From positions 1 through 64,000 of the forward strand of contig JAFXTE010000011.1 in the NCBI GenBank assembly GCA_017525245.1: a stretch of 64,000 nucleotides of DNA, read 5' to 3'. This document shows positions 40,506 to 47,632 of this stretch, in pieces. The position numbers were made by a program, and so were the translations under genes. Positions within the stretch are counted from its first letter, which is position 1. Each line of letters opens with the position of its first letter. This DNA comes from Bacteroidales bacterium. Its GTDB lineage: Bacteria > Bacteroidota > Bacteroidia > Bacteroidales > WCHB1-69. Under the pieces are notes generated by a model. That model saw only the letters and a program-made list of their open reading frames with translations. It was not told the origin of the DNA and made no database searches.

Positions 40506-42794
40506 ATGAATTTGAGAAAATATATCCTTTTTGTAAGTATTTTCCTTTCCAGTGTTCTCGCGATGGCGCAAAATGCCGTCATCAAAGGTTTCACATACGA
40601 CGAGTCCACAGGAGAGTCGCTCCCCTACTGCACAATTCTGCTGACAGGAACCTCATACGGTGCATTATCCGATGTTTCGGGTGCATTCCTCATAAACAAA
40701 ATACCTACAGGTACTTACATTGTGAAAGTATCCTTATTGGGATATGTTGACCTTTTTGACACAGTGGAGGTATCTGGCAATGCTACCATCACCAAACGCT
40801 ACAGCATCTCACCAAACTCACAAACTCTTGATGCTGTGCAGATTGTGGGAGAGAACACTCGCAAGGAGCAAGAGACGCGTACGTCAGTCATCAGCGTCAC
40901 CCCGAAAGATATGAGCAAGATGCCCGCCATTGGCGGCCAGCCCGACTTTGCCCAATATTTGCAAGTGCTTCCCGGCATCATCTCTACCGGCGACCAAGGC
41001 GGACAACTTTACGTGCGCGGAGGCACCCCTGTGCAAAACATGCTTCTCATGGACGGTGTCATCCTCTTCAATCCGTTTCATTCTATCGGTATTTTCTCTG
41101 TCTTCGATATGGACATCATGAGCAGCGCGGATGTCTATACCGGCGGTTTCGGGGCGGAATTCGGCGGCAGGATTTCCTCCGTGATGGACATCAAAACCCG
41201 AGACGGAAACAAAAAACGTCTCTCCGGCAAGGTCGATATCAACAACATTGGCGGACAGTTGCTGCTTGAAGGGCCTCTCCTGAAACTCAAGGAAGACCGC
41301 AAAACATCCATCAGTTTTATCCTTTCCGGTAAAGGTTCCTACTTGAATCAAGCCTCGAAATTTTTCTATCCTTACGTGAAAAACGAAGATGGCCTCCCGT
41401 ACAACTTTTGGGATCTGTATGGTAAAGTCACTCTGGCAACCAAAAACGGTACCCGATGGAATATTTTCGGTTTCAATTACGATGACCGCGTCAACTACAG
41501 TTCCGTAGCGAACTATGGCTGGAACAATTGGGGAATAGGTTCCAATTTCCTTATCGTGCCCGGCGATGCCCCCACTACCATTGAGGGTTCTCTGGCTTAT
41601 TCCAAATACAGCTCTGAACTGCAAGATGTTAACTTTGATCCACGAAAAAGCTCGATGGACGGCTTCACATTTGACCTTGGATTCAACTATTATCTCGGCA
41701 ACAGCCTGTTAAAGGTCGGCGTTGATGTTGTGGGATACAACACGAACTATGAATATTACACGATTTATCATGCGCAACGTACAATGGAAGACCACACTAC
41801 TGACTTGTCCGTATTCGCAAAATACAAATACAATTTCCGCAACAAATTATTGATAGAACCCAGTTTCAGATTACAATATTATTATTCCTTAGGGGAAGCA
41901 TCACCAGAACCCAGATTGGCTCTCAAATACAACATCCTGCCTAACCTTCGGCTGAAATTGGCCGCTGGCATGTATTCCCAAAATCTGGTTTCCATCACTT
42001 CCGACCGTGATGTGGTGAGCCTTTTCAACGGCTTCCTCTCCTCCCCGTTGGAGAGCGATCTGCTGCCGAGTACACTCATTAATGGAGACAAGGAGATAAA
42101 AGGACGCCTACAGAAGTCACAACACGCCATCTTAGGACTTGAATACGATCCTATCAACCCCTTAAGCATCAATATTGAGGGCTATTTCAAAAATTTTTCC
42201 CAGCTGATTTCCGCAAACCGTTATAAGATGTTGGAATCTGACAATGATTTTATATGGGAAAAGGGGCAGGCCTACGGTGGAGATATTTCAGTGAAATACG
42301 AGCAAAAAGGCGTATATATCTGGTTTGTTTATTCGCTGGGTTGGGTGAAACGAACTGACGGAAAGATTACTTACAACCCGCATTTCGACCGCCGGCACAA
42401 CATCAACTTAGTGGCTTCTTATTCTTTCGGCAAAAGACGTTCCTGGGAAATCAACTGCCGTTGGAATTTCGGCACCGGATTCCCGTTCACGCAAACGCAA
42501 GCCTACTACCCCCACTATGATCCCACTTTTATCAACGATGACTATGTGAGTGCTAACGAAGATGTTTATTTCCTTCTGGCTGATTTTAATCAGGCAAGAC
42601 TGCCAAGCTACCACCGACTTGACCTCGGAGCCAAAAAGAAATTCTTCCTCGGACCCCGTCACACTCTCGAACTCTATTTCTCTATGACCAATGTTTATAA
42701 CTATAAAAACGTGTTTTACGTTAACAGAACGACAAATGATGTCGTTTACCAGCTACCGTTCCTTTACTATTTTGGTATGACGTGGCGGTTCTAA
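40506..42794 (+). CDS. TonB-dependent receptor with carboxypeptidase-like N-domain
   Basis: 762-aa outer-membrane receptor. Signal peptide to about residue 21 (SVLAMAQ). Residues 23-110 are a CarboxypepD_reg-like beta sandwich (AVIKGFTYDESTGESLPYCT). A plug domain follows (about 120-230) with QLYVRGGTPVQNMLLMDGV and GFGAEFGGRISSVMDIKTRD. The barrel runs to the end, closing with FGMTWRF, a terminal Phe. No SusD gene follows, so this is not a glycan-utilisation SusCD pair; the substrate is unknown. Energy could come from the ExbBD cluster at 28243-31162. It is a single gene with its own promoter. Confidence 0.92.
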   Translation: MNLRKYILFVSIFLSSVLAMAQNAVIKGFTYDESTGESLPYCTILLTGTSYGALSDVSGAFLINKIPTGTYIVKVSLLGYVDLFDTVEVSGNATITKRYSISPNSQTLDAVQIVGENTRKEQETRTSVISVTPKDMSKMPAIGGQPDFAQYLQVLPGIISTGDQGGQLYVRGGTPVQNMLLMDGVILFNPFHSIGIFSVFDMDIMSSADVYTGGFGAEFGGRISSVMDIKTRDGNKKRLSGKVDINNIGGQLLLEGPLLKLKEDRKTSISFILSGKGSYLNQASKFFYPYVKNEDGLPYNFWDLYGKVTLATKNGTRWNIFGFNYDDRVNYSSVANYGWNNWGIGSNFLIVPGDAPTTIEGSLAYSKYSSELQDVNFDPRKSSMDGFTFDLGFNYYLGNSLLKVGVDVVGYNTNYEYYTIYHAQRTMEDHTTDLSVFAKYKYNFRNKLLIEPSFRLQYYYSLGEASPEPRLALKYNILPNLRLKLAAGMYSQNLVSITSDRDVVSLFNGFLSSPLESDLLPSTLINGDKEIKGRLQKSQHAILGLEYDPINPLSINIEGYFKNFSQLISANRYKMLESDNDFIWEKGQAYGGDISVKYEQKGVYIWFVYSLGWVKRTDGKITYNPHFDRRHNINLVASYSFGKRRSWEINCRWNFGTGFPFTQTQAYYPHYDPTFINDDYVSANEDVYFLLADFNQARLPSYHRLDLGAKKKFFLGPRHTLELYFSMTNVYNYKNVFYVNRTTNDVVYQLPFLYYFGMTWRF

Positions 42795-42796
42795 TG

Positions 42797-42830
42797 AGAC
42801 TTGAGACTTGAGACTTGAGACGTAAGATTT
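42797..42830. repeat. GACTTGA heptamer repeats
   Basis: Three copies of GACTTGA followed by GACGTAAGA directly after the receptor stop. Same words as in the hairpin at 1857-1972, here without the opposite arm. Confidence 0.7.
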
Positions 42831-42999
42831 TGGAGTTGATTTGCGGATTTTTTCCTTTTTAGGAGGCTTGTTTACTGTCTGGCAGGTTAAGAAAGAGACA
42901 ATTAATGTTTTATTTTTAACCGTAAGTTGTTGATTTTTAATAATTTTTGCGAATAATCAAAAAATATTCCATATTTTGACGAGTGATTAAAAAAAAGTG

Positions 43000-43007
43000 T
43001 ATTTTTG
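43000..43007 (+). promoter_or_regulatory. -7 promoter element of tRNA-Asp
   Basis: TATTTTTG, 19 bases before the tRNA 5' end. Confidence 0.65.
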
Positions 43008-43026
43008 CACCGTCATTCAGACAAAC

Positions 43027-43104
43027 GGATCGGTAGTTCAGTTTGGTTAGAATACATGCCTGTCACGCATGGGGTCGCGAGTTCGAGTCTCGTCCGGTCC
43101 GCCA
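43027..43104 (+). tRNA. tRNA-Asp (GTC), CCA encoded
   Basis: Acceptor GGATCGG pairs with CCGGTCC. D-arm GTTCAGTTTGGTTAGAAT; anticodon loop CTGTCAC with anticodon GTC; T-arm TCGCGAGTTCGAGTCTCGT; discriminator G and a genomic CCA at 43102-43104. A copy of its 3' end appears at 43950-43965, suggesting this tRNA served as an integration site. A hairpin with T-run follows at 43111. Confidence 0.96.
43086..43102 (+). mobile_element. Possible attL: 3' end of tRNA-Asp
   Basis: AGTCTCGTCCGGTCCGC in the tRNA 3' part recurs with a one-base deletion as AGTCTCTCCGGTCCGC at 43950-43965. The pair flanks an 850-base segment with a decayed gene, as expected for a relic element integrated at a tRNA. Confidence 0.45.
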
Positions 43105-43110
43105 ACAAAG

Positions 43111-43135
43111 TAGAGATGTAATTATTGCGTCTCTA
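43111..43135 (+). terminator. Terminator of tRNA-Asp, degenerate type A palindrome
   Basis: TAGAGATGT and GCGTCTCTA form a 9-bp stem with two G-T wobbles and a 7-base loop, followed by TTTTTTTAT. The sequence is a decayed member of the GTAGAGACG family. Confidence 0.75.
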
Positions 43136-43228
43136 TTTTTTTATGTTCCAAAATAACACATCAAAATTCCTTTTTCTTAAACGGAATTTTCATAGTTTTG
43201 CAACCTGATTTGATTTGATGATTGAAGT

Positions 43229-43824
43229 ATGGAAGATATCAAGACCACAACGGATTTGAAAATTCTGATAGCGGAATGAGCGGACAAAAGGTGCAAGACC
43301 TTGACATTGAAGAGGTATCATCTGACAGGCGGAACCCGATATTGGCCGACGTGATGGCTCAGTTAGACTATATGGAGAAGCGGGGCAGCGGACTGAAGCG
43401 TATCTGCAATGAAACTCGGAGTTTAGAGTCCTATAAGGAAGACCGGAAACCGAAGTTCAAGTCCTCTTCCAGCCACTTCATAACTACCATTTATTCAATG
43501 GAGTATGACCCTGCGGTAACCAAGCAGTCATCAAGTGGTAACCAAGTAGAGGGACTAAGTAATGTCCTAAGTAGGGACCAAGTAGGGACTAAGTTGAGAT
43601 TAAGTAGGGACCAAGTAGAATATTTGCTTACAAGTATGAAACAGGCCTCACCTGCTGCAGAGATTCGGAAATTAATGGGGATGACCAATGCAAGCAAGTT
43701 CAAAAAACATTATCTGGATACGCTTTTGGAGATGGGCGTGATTAAGATGACGCAACCCGATTCTCCAAACAGTCCCACACAGCGGTATGTGCTCACGGAG
43801 GAGGGACGGAAGCTGCTCGAATGA
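43229..43824 (+). pseudogene. Remnant of an AlbA_2 / ATP-binding (HATPase_c_4) transcriptional regulator
   Basis: The ATG at 43229 opens MEDIKTTTDLKILIAE and then hits a stop; this is the usual beginning of Schlafen-AlbA_2 domain proteins just before the GEN..VEFK motif. After a frame change the sequence continues with GQKVQDLDIEEVSSDRRNPI, then LADVMAQLDYMEKRGSGLKR, the C-terminal part of the HATPase_c_4 region, and a winged-helix-like end to 43824. So the middle, perhaps 300 codons, is deleted near 43275. The C-terminal part keeps an open frame of about 180 codons. Ser/Gln-rich linker words (SRDQVGTKLRLSRDQVEYL) are internally repeated. It lies between the tRNA-Asp and a partial repeat of its 3' end. 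These families are often carried by mobile elements. Confidence 0.7.
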
Positions 43825-43949
43825 TTATTATATCACAGAAAATCCAAAGAGAAAAAACTATTAAAAACCGTTTTTGCTGTCATTCATTTATTTGCAATGT
43901 AATTAAATGAATACAAACAGCTGCAACATTCAGTGCAAAGAACAATCTT

Positions 43950-43965
43950 AGTCTCTCCGGTCCGC
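43950..43965 (+). mobile_element. Possible attR: partial copy of tRNA-Asp 3' end
   Basis: AGTCTCTCCGGTCCGC, 16 bases, differs from the tRNA-Asp 3' end only by loss of one G. No other part of a tRNA is visible upstream, so it is not a second tRNA gene. It is 126 bases after the decayed gene and just before a terminator. Confidence 0.45.
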
Positions 43966-43966
43966 A

Positions 43967-43998
43967 AAAAAAAGAGGAACGAATGTTCCTCTTTTTTT
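43967..43998. terminator. Bidirectional terminator between pseudogene and FISUMP gene
   Basis: Arms AAAAAAAGAGGAAC (43967-43980) and GTTCCTCTTTTTTT (43985-43998) with loop GAAT. T-rich on both strands, between two convergent genes. Confidence 0.85.
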
Positions 43999-44036
43999 CA
44001 TCACATCATCGTTTCATCGTTTTTCATCGTCCCCTA
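43998..44036. repeat. ATCGTTTCATCGT repeat after FISUMP gene
   Basis: CATCATCGTTTCATCG-type words, the complement of the GATGA stutters at 34712 and 62580, placed at the FISUMP stop codon. Confidence 0.55.
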
Positions 44037-44762
44037 GTCCTTCACGCACCGTACCGAATGCCCATAACATTTATAACTCAAATAGTTATAGCCTTCGGTC
44101 TTAAAGTCATAGACAGTGCAGCACCAAGCTTCGATTCGGCTGAAATTGTCAGCGCTCCAGAAAGCGGTTTGCTGACCGGCATGATGATAGCCGGTTTCGG
44201 TGTAATCGCCAGTAGGGGTGGCGTCGAAGCCGGCAACCGCTTTCGGTTTAATGTCATAAGGGTCCCAAAGCTGCGTGAACGCTTTCATCATTTCCCCGGC
44301 AACGGGATGGCCACCCAAAGTTTGGAAGAGTTTCTCCCATTCGCTGTTGTCAGGCAAGTGCCATCCTTCGGGGCAGATTCCGCGAACCGGTTTTGGAAGC
44401 GGCTTGTTGCTGTTGTGATGGCCAGCGAGATCCAGAGCTGCTGTCCAATTGTATAGCATTCCAAACCGGCTGTCGCTCGGAATTGCGTAGTATGCGGCAA
44501 ATTCCGGCTGTGTGGCGGAAAAAGTCGGGTTCACACGCCAATGCTTCCCCGTCGGCGAAGTCATACAACGCATGTTCTCCGCCATCCAACACTGTGTACC
44601 AATCTGCACAGTCCGGTAAGTGTTGCCCTGATGGTCTTTTACAATTGGGGCAGACGGACAGAATGAAAAAAAATTCGTTTGTTCGGACTGAGCCACAAGC
44701 TTGGCCGTCCAGAATGTCATCAACAAAAAGACCAATATCTGTTTAAAAAAATTATAATTCAT
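44034..44762 (-). CDS. Exported FISUMP-domain protein
   Basis: 242 aa. Signal peptide to about residue 25 (TFWTAKLVAQ). The rest is a single FISUMP domain (Fibrobacter succinogenes major paralogous domain): VKDHQGNTYRTVQIGTQCWM, then AENMR, GMLYNWTAALDL, ICPEGWHLPDNSEWEKLFQT and the end YKCYGHSVRCVKD. Such proteins are surface or secreted, of unknown role; the domain resembles C-type lectin/sulfatase-modifying folds (family knowledge). No lipobox and no T9SS tail. It lies 19 bases past the mreB terminator, so it may be expressed by weak read-through or its own unseen promoter. Confidence 0.88.
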   Translation of the reverse strand: MNYNFFKQILVFLLMTFWTAKLVAQSEQTNFFSFCPSAPIVKDHQGNTYRTVQIGTQCWMAENMRCMTSPTGKHWRVNPTFSATQPEFAAYYAIPSDSRFGMLYNWTAALDLAGHHNSNKPLPKPVRGICPEGWHLPDNSEWEKLFQTLGGHPVAGEMMKAFTQLWDPYDIKPKAVAGFDATPTGDYTETGYHHAGQQTAFWSADNFSRIEAWCCTVYDFKTEGYNYLSYKCYGHSVRCVKD

Positions 44763-44780
44763 CCGTTTTATAGAATAAAA

Positions 44781-44809
44781 ATAAGGAATATTGTTGCAAT
44801 ATTCCTTAT
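44781..44809 (-). terminator. Terminator of mreB
   Basis: Perfect 13-bp arms ATAAGGAATATTG and CAATATTCCTTAT with a 3-base loop. On the minus strand it continues into TTTTATTC. It lies 29 bases beyond the mreB stop. Confidence 0.85.
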
Positions 44810-44838
44810 GAAACTACTTCTTGTATTCAAATTAAAGA

Positions 44839-45864
44839 TTAGAATTTCGTCAACGATTCGAATTTATCCAAGTTCTTGAGAGCGATGGCAGTACCACGAG
44901 CGACAGCACGCAACGGATCTTCCACCACATGTACGGGCAACTGGGTGATTTTGTTGAGACGTTTGTCAAGGCCACGCAGGAGTGATCCGCCACCGGCGAG
45001 GTAAATACCGGTTTTGAAAATATCGGCGGACAATTCAGGCGGAGTCACATTCAACGCCTGCATCACCGCGTCCTCAATGGAGTTGATGGAGTTGTTAAGG
45101 GCAGCTGCGATTTCTTGATAATTAATCATGATGCTGCGAGGGATACCGTGTACCAAATCACGCCCAAACACCTGATAATCGGCCGGTGGATTATCCAGAT
45201 GTGTGATAGCCGCACCTACATTGATTTTTATCTGCTCGGCCGTAGGAATACCGATGTCAAGGTTGTGTTCACGACGCATAAAGTCCTTGATGTCTGCGTT
45301 GAGCTTGTCGCCGGCCACCTGCACGGATTTCTTAGAAGCGATGGAGCCCAAAGCGATGACAGCCACTTCACTGGTACCACCACCAATATCGATAATCATA
45401 TTGCCGTTGGCATCCAAGACATCAATACCACTACCGATAGCCGCCGCCATAGGCTCGTAAATCAGACGCACCTCCTTGGCACCGGCTTGCTCGGCAGACT
45501 CACGCACAGCACGCTCCTCCACTTCAGTGATTCCCGAAGGGATACAGATGATCATCTTCATGGCTGGAGTTATGAACGAATGCTTGGTGTTAGTCATCTT
45601 GATGAATTCACGCAACATCAACTCTGTAGGCTGGAAGTCGGCAATCACACCATTGCGCAATGGACGAACAGTGTAAATCTCGCCAGAGGTTTTTCCATCC
45701 ATCAACAATGCCTTTTTGCCAACAGCCACTACGGACTTTGTGCGCGAATCTATGGCGATAATAGAAGGTTCATCCACCACCACCTTGTTTTCGTGTAAAA
45801 TAACGGTGTTGGCAGTACCTAAATCTATAGCTATCTCTCTGGTAAACAATGAAAACAATCCCAT
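44839..45864 (-). CDS. mreB: Rod-shape actin homologue MreB
   Basis: 341 aa. Actin-fold ATPase that forms membrane-bound filaments guiding side-wall synthesis by the RodA-PBP2 complex. Motifs: phosphate-1 EIAIDLGTANTVI, phosphate-2 MIIDIGGGTSEVAVI, adenosine site IYLAGGGSLLRGLDKRL, plus IPSGITEVEERAVRE. The N-terminus MGLFSLFTREI could be a membrane-binding helix. mreC and mreD do not follow; FISUMP does, after a terminator. The -7 box is at 45890-45897. Confidence 0.97.
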   Translation of the reverse strand: MGLFSLFTREIAIDLGTANTVILHENKVVVDEPSIIAIDSRTKSVVAVGKKALLMDGKTSGEIYTVRPLRNGVIADFQPTELMLREFIKMTNTKHSFITPAMKMIICIPSGITEVEERAVRESAEQAGAKEVRLIYEPMAAAIGSGIDVLDANGNMIIDIGGGTSEVAVIALGSIASKKSVQVAGDKLNADIKDFMRREHNLDIGIPTAEQIKINVGAAITHLDNPPADYQVFGRDLVHGIPRSIMINYQEIAAALNNSINSIEDAVMQALNVTPPELSADIFKTGIYLAGGGSLLRGLDKRLNKITQLPVHVVEDPLRAVARGTAIALKNLDKFESLTKF

Positions 45865-45889
45865 TTTATATCTTCTTTTTACAAACTTG

Positions 45890-45897
45890 CAAAAATA
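45890..45897 (-). promoter_or_regulatory. -7 promoter element of mreB
   Basis: TATTTTTG on the minus strand, 25 bases before the mreB start codon. Confidence 0.65.
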
Positions 45898-45945
45898 TAA
45901 AAATTATTGTGATAATACGATTTTTTGCATAAAAAGTTACATTTT

Positions 45946-45977
45946 TAGACTTTAGACTTAAGACTTTGGACTTTTGG
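45946..45977. repeat. GACTTTA/GACTTAA heptamer repeats
   Basis: Four decayed GACTTWR-like heptamers in the divergent gap between mreB and the CapA-like gene, similar to those at 1857 and 42797. Confidence 0.55.
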
Positions 45978-46015
45978 GTAATTTGGATACTGCTGTCGTT
46001 TACACAGATTTTTTT

Positions 46016-46023
46016 TACTTTTG
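46016..46023 (+). promoter_or_regulatory. -7 promoter element of the CapA-like gene
   Basis: TACTTTTG, 41 bases before the ATG at 46065. It shows that earlier in-frame start codons upstream are not used. Confidence 0.6.
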
Positions 46024-46064
46024 CCGTTTCAATTGATAATATCAAAGTGCTAACAATCAGATTT

Positions 46065-47231
46065 ATGAAAATATTATTGTTTCTGTTGATATACGGTTTG
46101 TTCGCGCCGAACAATGGGGCATGGCTGCAACGATTCTTTTCGGAGAAGCCCCATGTGGAGGTAGCGCATGAAGAGCCCGTTCTTGACACGTTAACACTGA
46201 TGTTCATCGGCGACGTGATGTCACACAGTCCGCAGGTGGATGCCGCACGATTGCCGGACGGCACCTACGACTATGCGCCGTGCTACCGTTTCCTTGCGCC
46301 CTACATCGCTTCTGCGGATATTTGCATCGCCAACATGGAGGTACCTTTGGCAGGTTCACCATACACCGGCTATCCTCAGTTCTCCTGTCCCGACGCAATG
46401 ATGTCACAGCTCTTCGATGCAGGCGTGGATATCTTCCTCACTGCCAACAACCACACCTGCGACAAGGGTGGCAAAGGCATCCGGCGCACCATCCACGTAA
46501 TGGACAGCTTGGGCATCCCGCACACAGGCACCTGGCTCAACAGCACAGACTACTTCCAACGTAACCCGTTGATTATCGACAAGAACGGCTTCCGTATCGC
46601 TGTGCTGAACTACACGTATGGCACGAACGGTATTCCTGCACCCAACCCTTTCATTGTCAATTTGTTGGATTCCACCGCCATTGCCCGTGACATCGCCCGC
46701 GCCCGCGAACTAAAAGCCGATTACATCGTGGTGATGCCGCACTGGGGCATCGAATACGAGCGGAAGCAGAACAAAGGACAAAAGGGATACGCCAACTACA
46801 TATACGAGTGCGGCGCCGACATGGTCATCGGCGGACACCCACACGTGGTACAACCCATCACATTGAAAAACAAAAACGAATATGGTGTGGCTCAACGCGT
46901 TACCGCTTACTCGTTAGGCAATTTCGTCTCCAATCAGCGCAAACGCTACACCGATGGCGGCATTATCGTGAAATGCCAGCTAGTTCGTGATACCAACGGG
47001 GTAATTCAAATCACGGATTACGAATACCTGCCGTACTGGGTTTATAAAGGAACATGCCAAGGGAAGTATCAGTACCACATCCTCCCGGCCAAGCACGCCG
47101 TTGAAAATTGCGCATGGTATAACATCCACGGTGCGGATTCCGTGGCATTGAATCTATTCTACAACGACACTAAATCGCTGATTGACAGCGTTCCTGAATC
47201 GAATTTCGATTTTACTTCAGCGATTCGATAA
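46065..47231 (+). CDS. CapA-family metallophosphatase-like protein
   Basis: 388 aa. The ATG at 46065 gives MKILLFLLIYGLFAPNNGAW, a signal or membrane anchor. The rest is a CapA/PGA_cap domain of the calcineurin-like fold: LMFIGDVMSH, ANMEVPLAG, LTANNHTCDKGGKG, VVMPHWGIEYE and VIGGHPHVVQP carry the metal-binding Asp, Asn and His residues. CapA is part of poly-gamma-glutamate capsule machinery in Bacillus, but capB and capC are absent here, and most Bacteroidota members are of unknown function. The last 20 bases overlap the 3' end of the convergent small membrane protein gene. Confidence 0.9.
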   Translation: MKILLFLLIYGLFAPNNGAWLQRFFSEKPHVEVAHEEPVLDTLTLMFIGDVMSHSPQVDAARLPDGTYDYAPCYRFLAPYIASADICIANMEVPLAGSPYTGYPQFSCPDAMMSQLFDAGVDIFLTANNHTCDKGGKGIRRTIHVMDSLGIPHTGTWLNSTDYFQRNPLIIDKNGFRIAVLNYTYGTNGIPAPNPFIVNLLDSTAIARDIARARELKADYIVVMPHWGIEYERKQNKGQKGYANYIYECGADMVIGGHPHVVQPITLKNKNEYGVAQRVTAYSLGNFVSNQRKRYTDGGIIVKCQLVRDTNGVIQITDYEYLPYWVYKGTCQGKYQYHILPAKHAVENCAWYNIHGADSVALNLFYNDTKSLIDSVPESNFDFTSAIR

Positions 47232-47592
47232 CGCCTTTGACCTCATCGCCAGCCTCCTCCACGGCATCATTGAAATCTTGAAGAATCATACGTGCCTTGG
47301 CCTGAGCGAAATAGCTCTTGCACTCGCCTTTCAGCTGGTTTACATGTGAAGTTTCATCACCAGTAAGTTTCTTTTTCTCCACTTTGGCGACATATTTCTC
47401 GAACTTGGCCTGAGCTTTTTCCAAATCAGCCTGGGAATAGTTTTGGTATTCCTGCTCCACTTTGGTTGTGAATTTCTCCAAATTCTTGATTTTGTGAGAT
47501 TTGCTGCCACAAACCAACAAAACGACAGCCAAGACAACCACGGCCACCAACGCCGCAATCATGATAATTTTGCTCTTTTTTTCCATATTCAC
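47212..47592 (-). CDS. Small single-helix membrane protein with coiled-coil tail
   Basis: 126 aa. One membrane helix at residues about 8-28 (IIMIAALVAVVVLAVVLLVC), perhaps an uncleaved signal, then a Lys/Glu-rich helical domain (FTTKVEQEYQNYSQADLEKA, AQAKFEKYVAKVEKKK). It resembles, in length and in the pattern YSQADLEKAQAKFE, small Bacteroidales proteins of the DUF6565 kind, but I am not sure. Start codons at 47592 or 47586 are equally possible. It converges on the CapA-like gene and overlaps its end by 20 bases. The C69 peptidase gene lies upstream on the same strand. Confidence 0.65.
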   Translation of the reverse strand: MNMEKKSKIIMIAALVAVVVLAVVLLVCGSKSHKIKNLEKFTTKVEQEYQNYSQADLEKAQAKFEKYVAKVEKKKLTGDETSHVNQLKGECKSYFAQAKARMILQDFNDAVEEAGDEVKGVIESLK

Positions 47593-47632
47593 AAATTATA
47601 TTCTACATTTTGCATTCTACATTCTGCATTAA
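47593..47632. repeat. ATTCTACATT/TGCATTCTACATT repeat
   Basis: Stuttered TACATT/GCATT words between the C69 gene and the small membrane protein gene. They correspond to the complement of the AATGTAGAATG words at 3107 and 4918. Confidence 0.55.

Noticed and set aside
42795..43026. Insertion sequence ends near tRNA-Asp
   Set aside because: No transposase frame and no terminal inverted repeats; the stretch holds only heptamer repeats and the tRNA promoter.
43950..43965. Second tRNA-Asp gene
   Set aside because: Only the 3' 16 bases match; no D-arm or anticodon stem lies upstream.
46065..47231. Capsule (poly-gamma-glutamate) synthesis locus
   Set aside because: Only a CapA-like gene is present; capB and capC are missing, so the pathway cannot be claimed.
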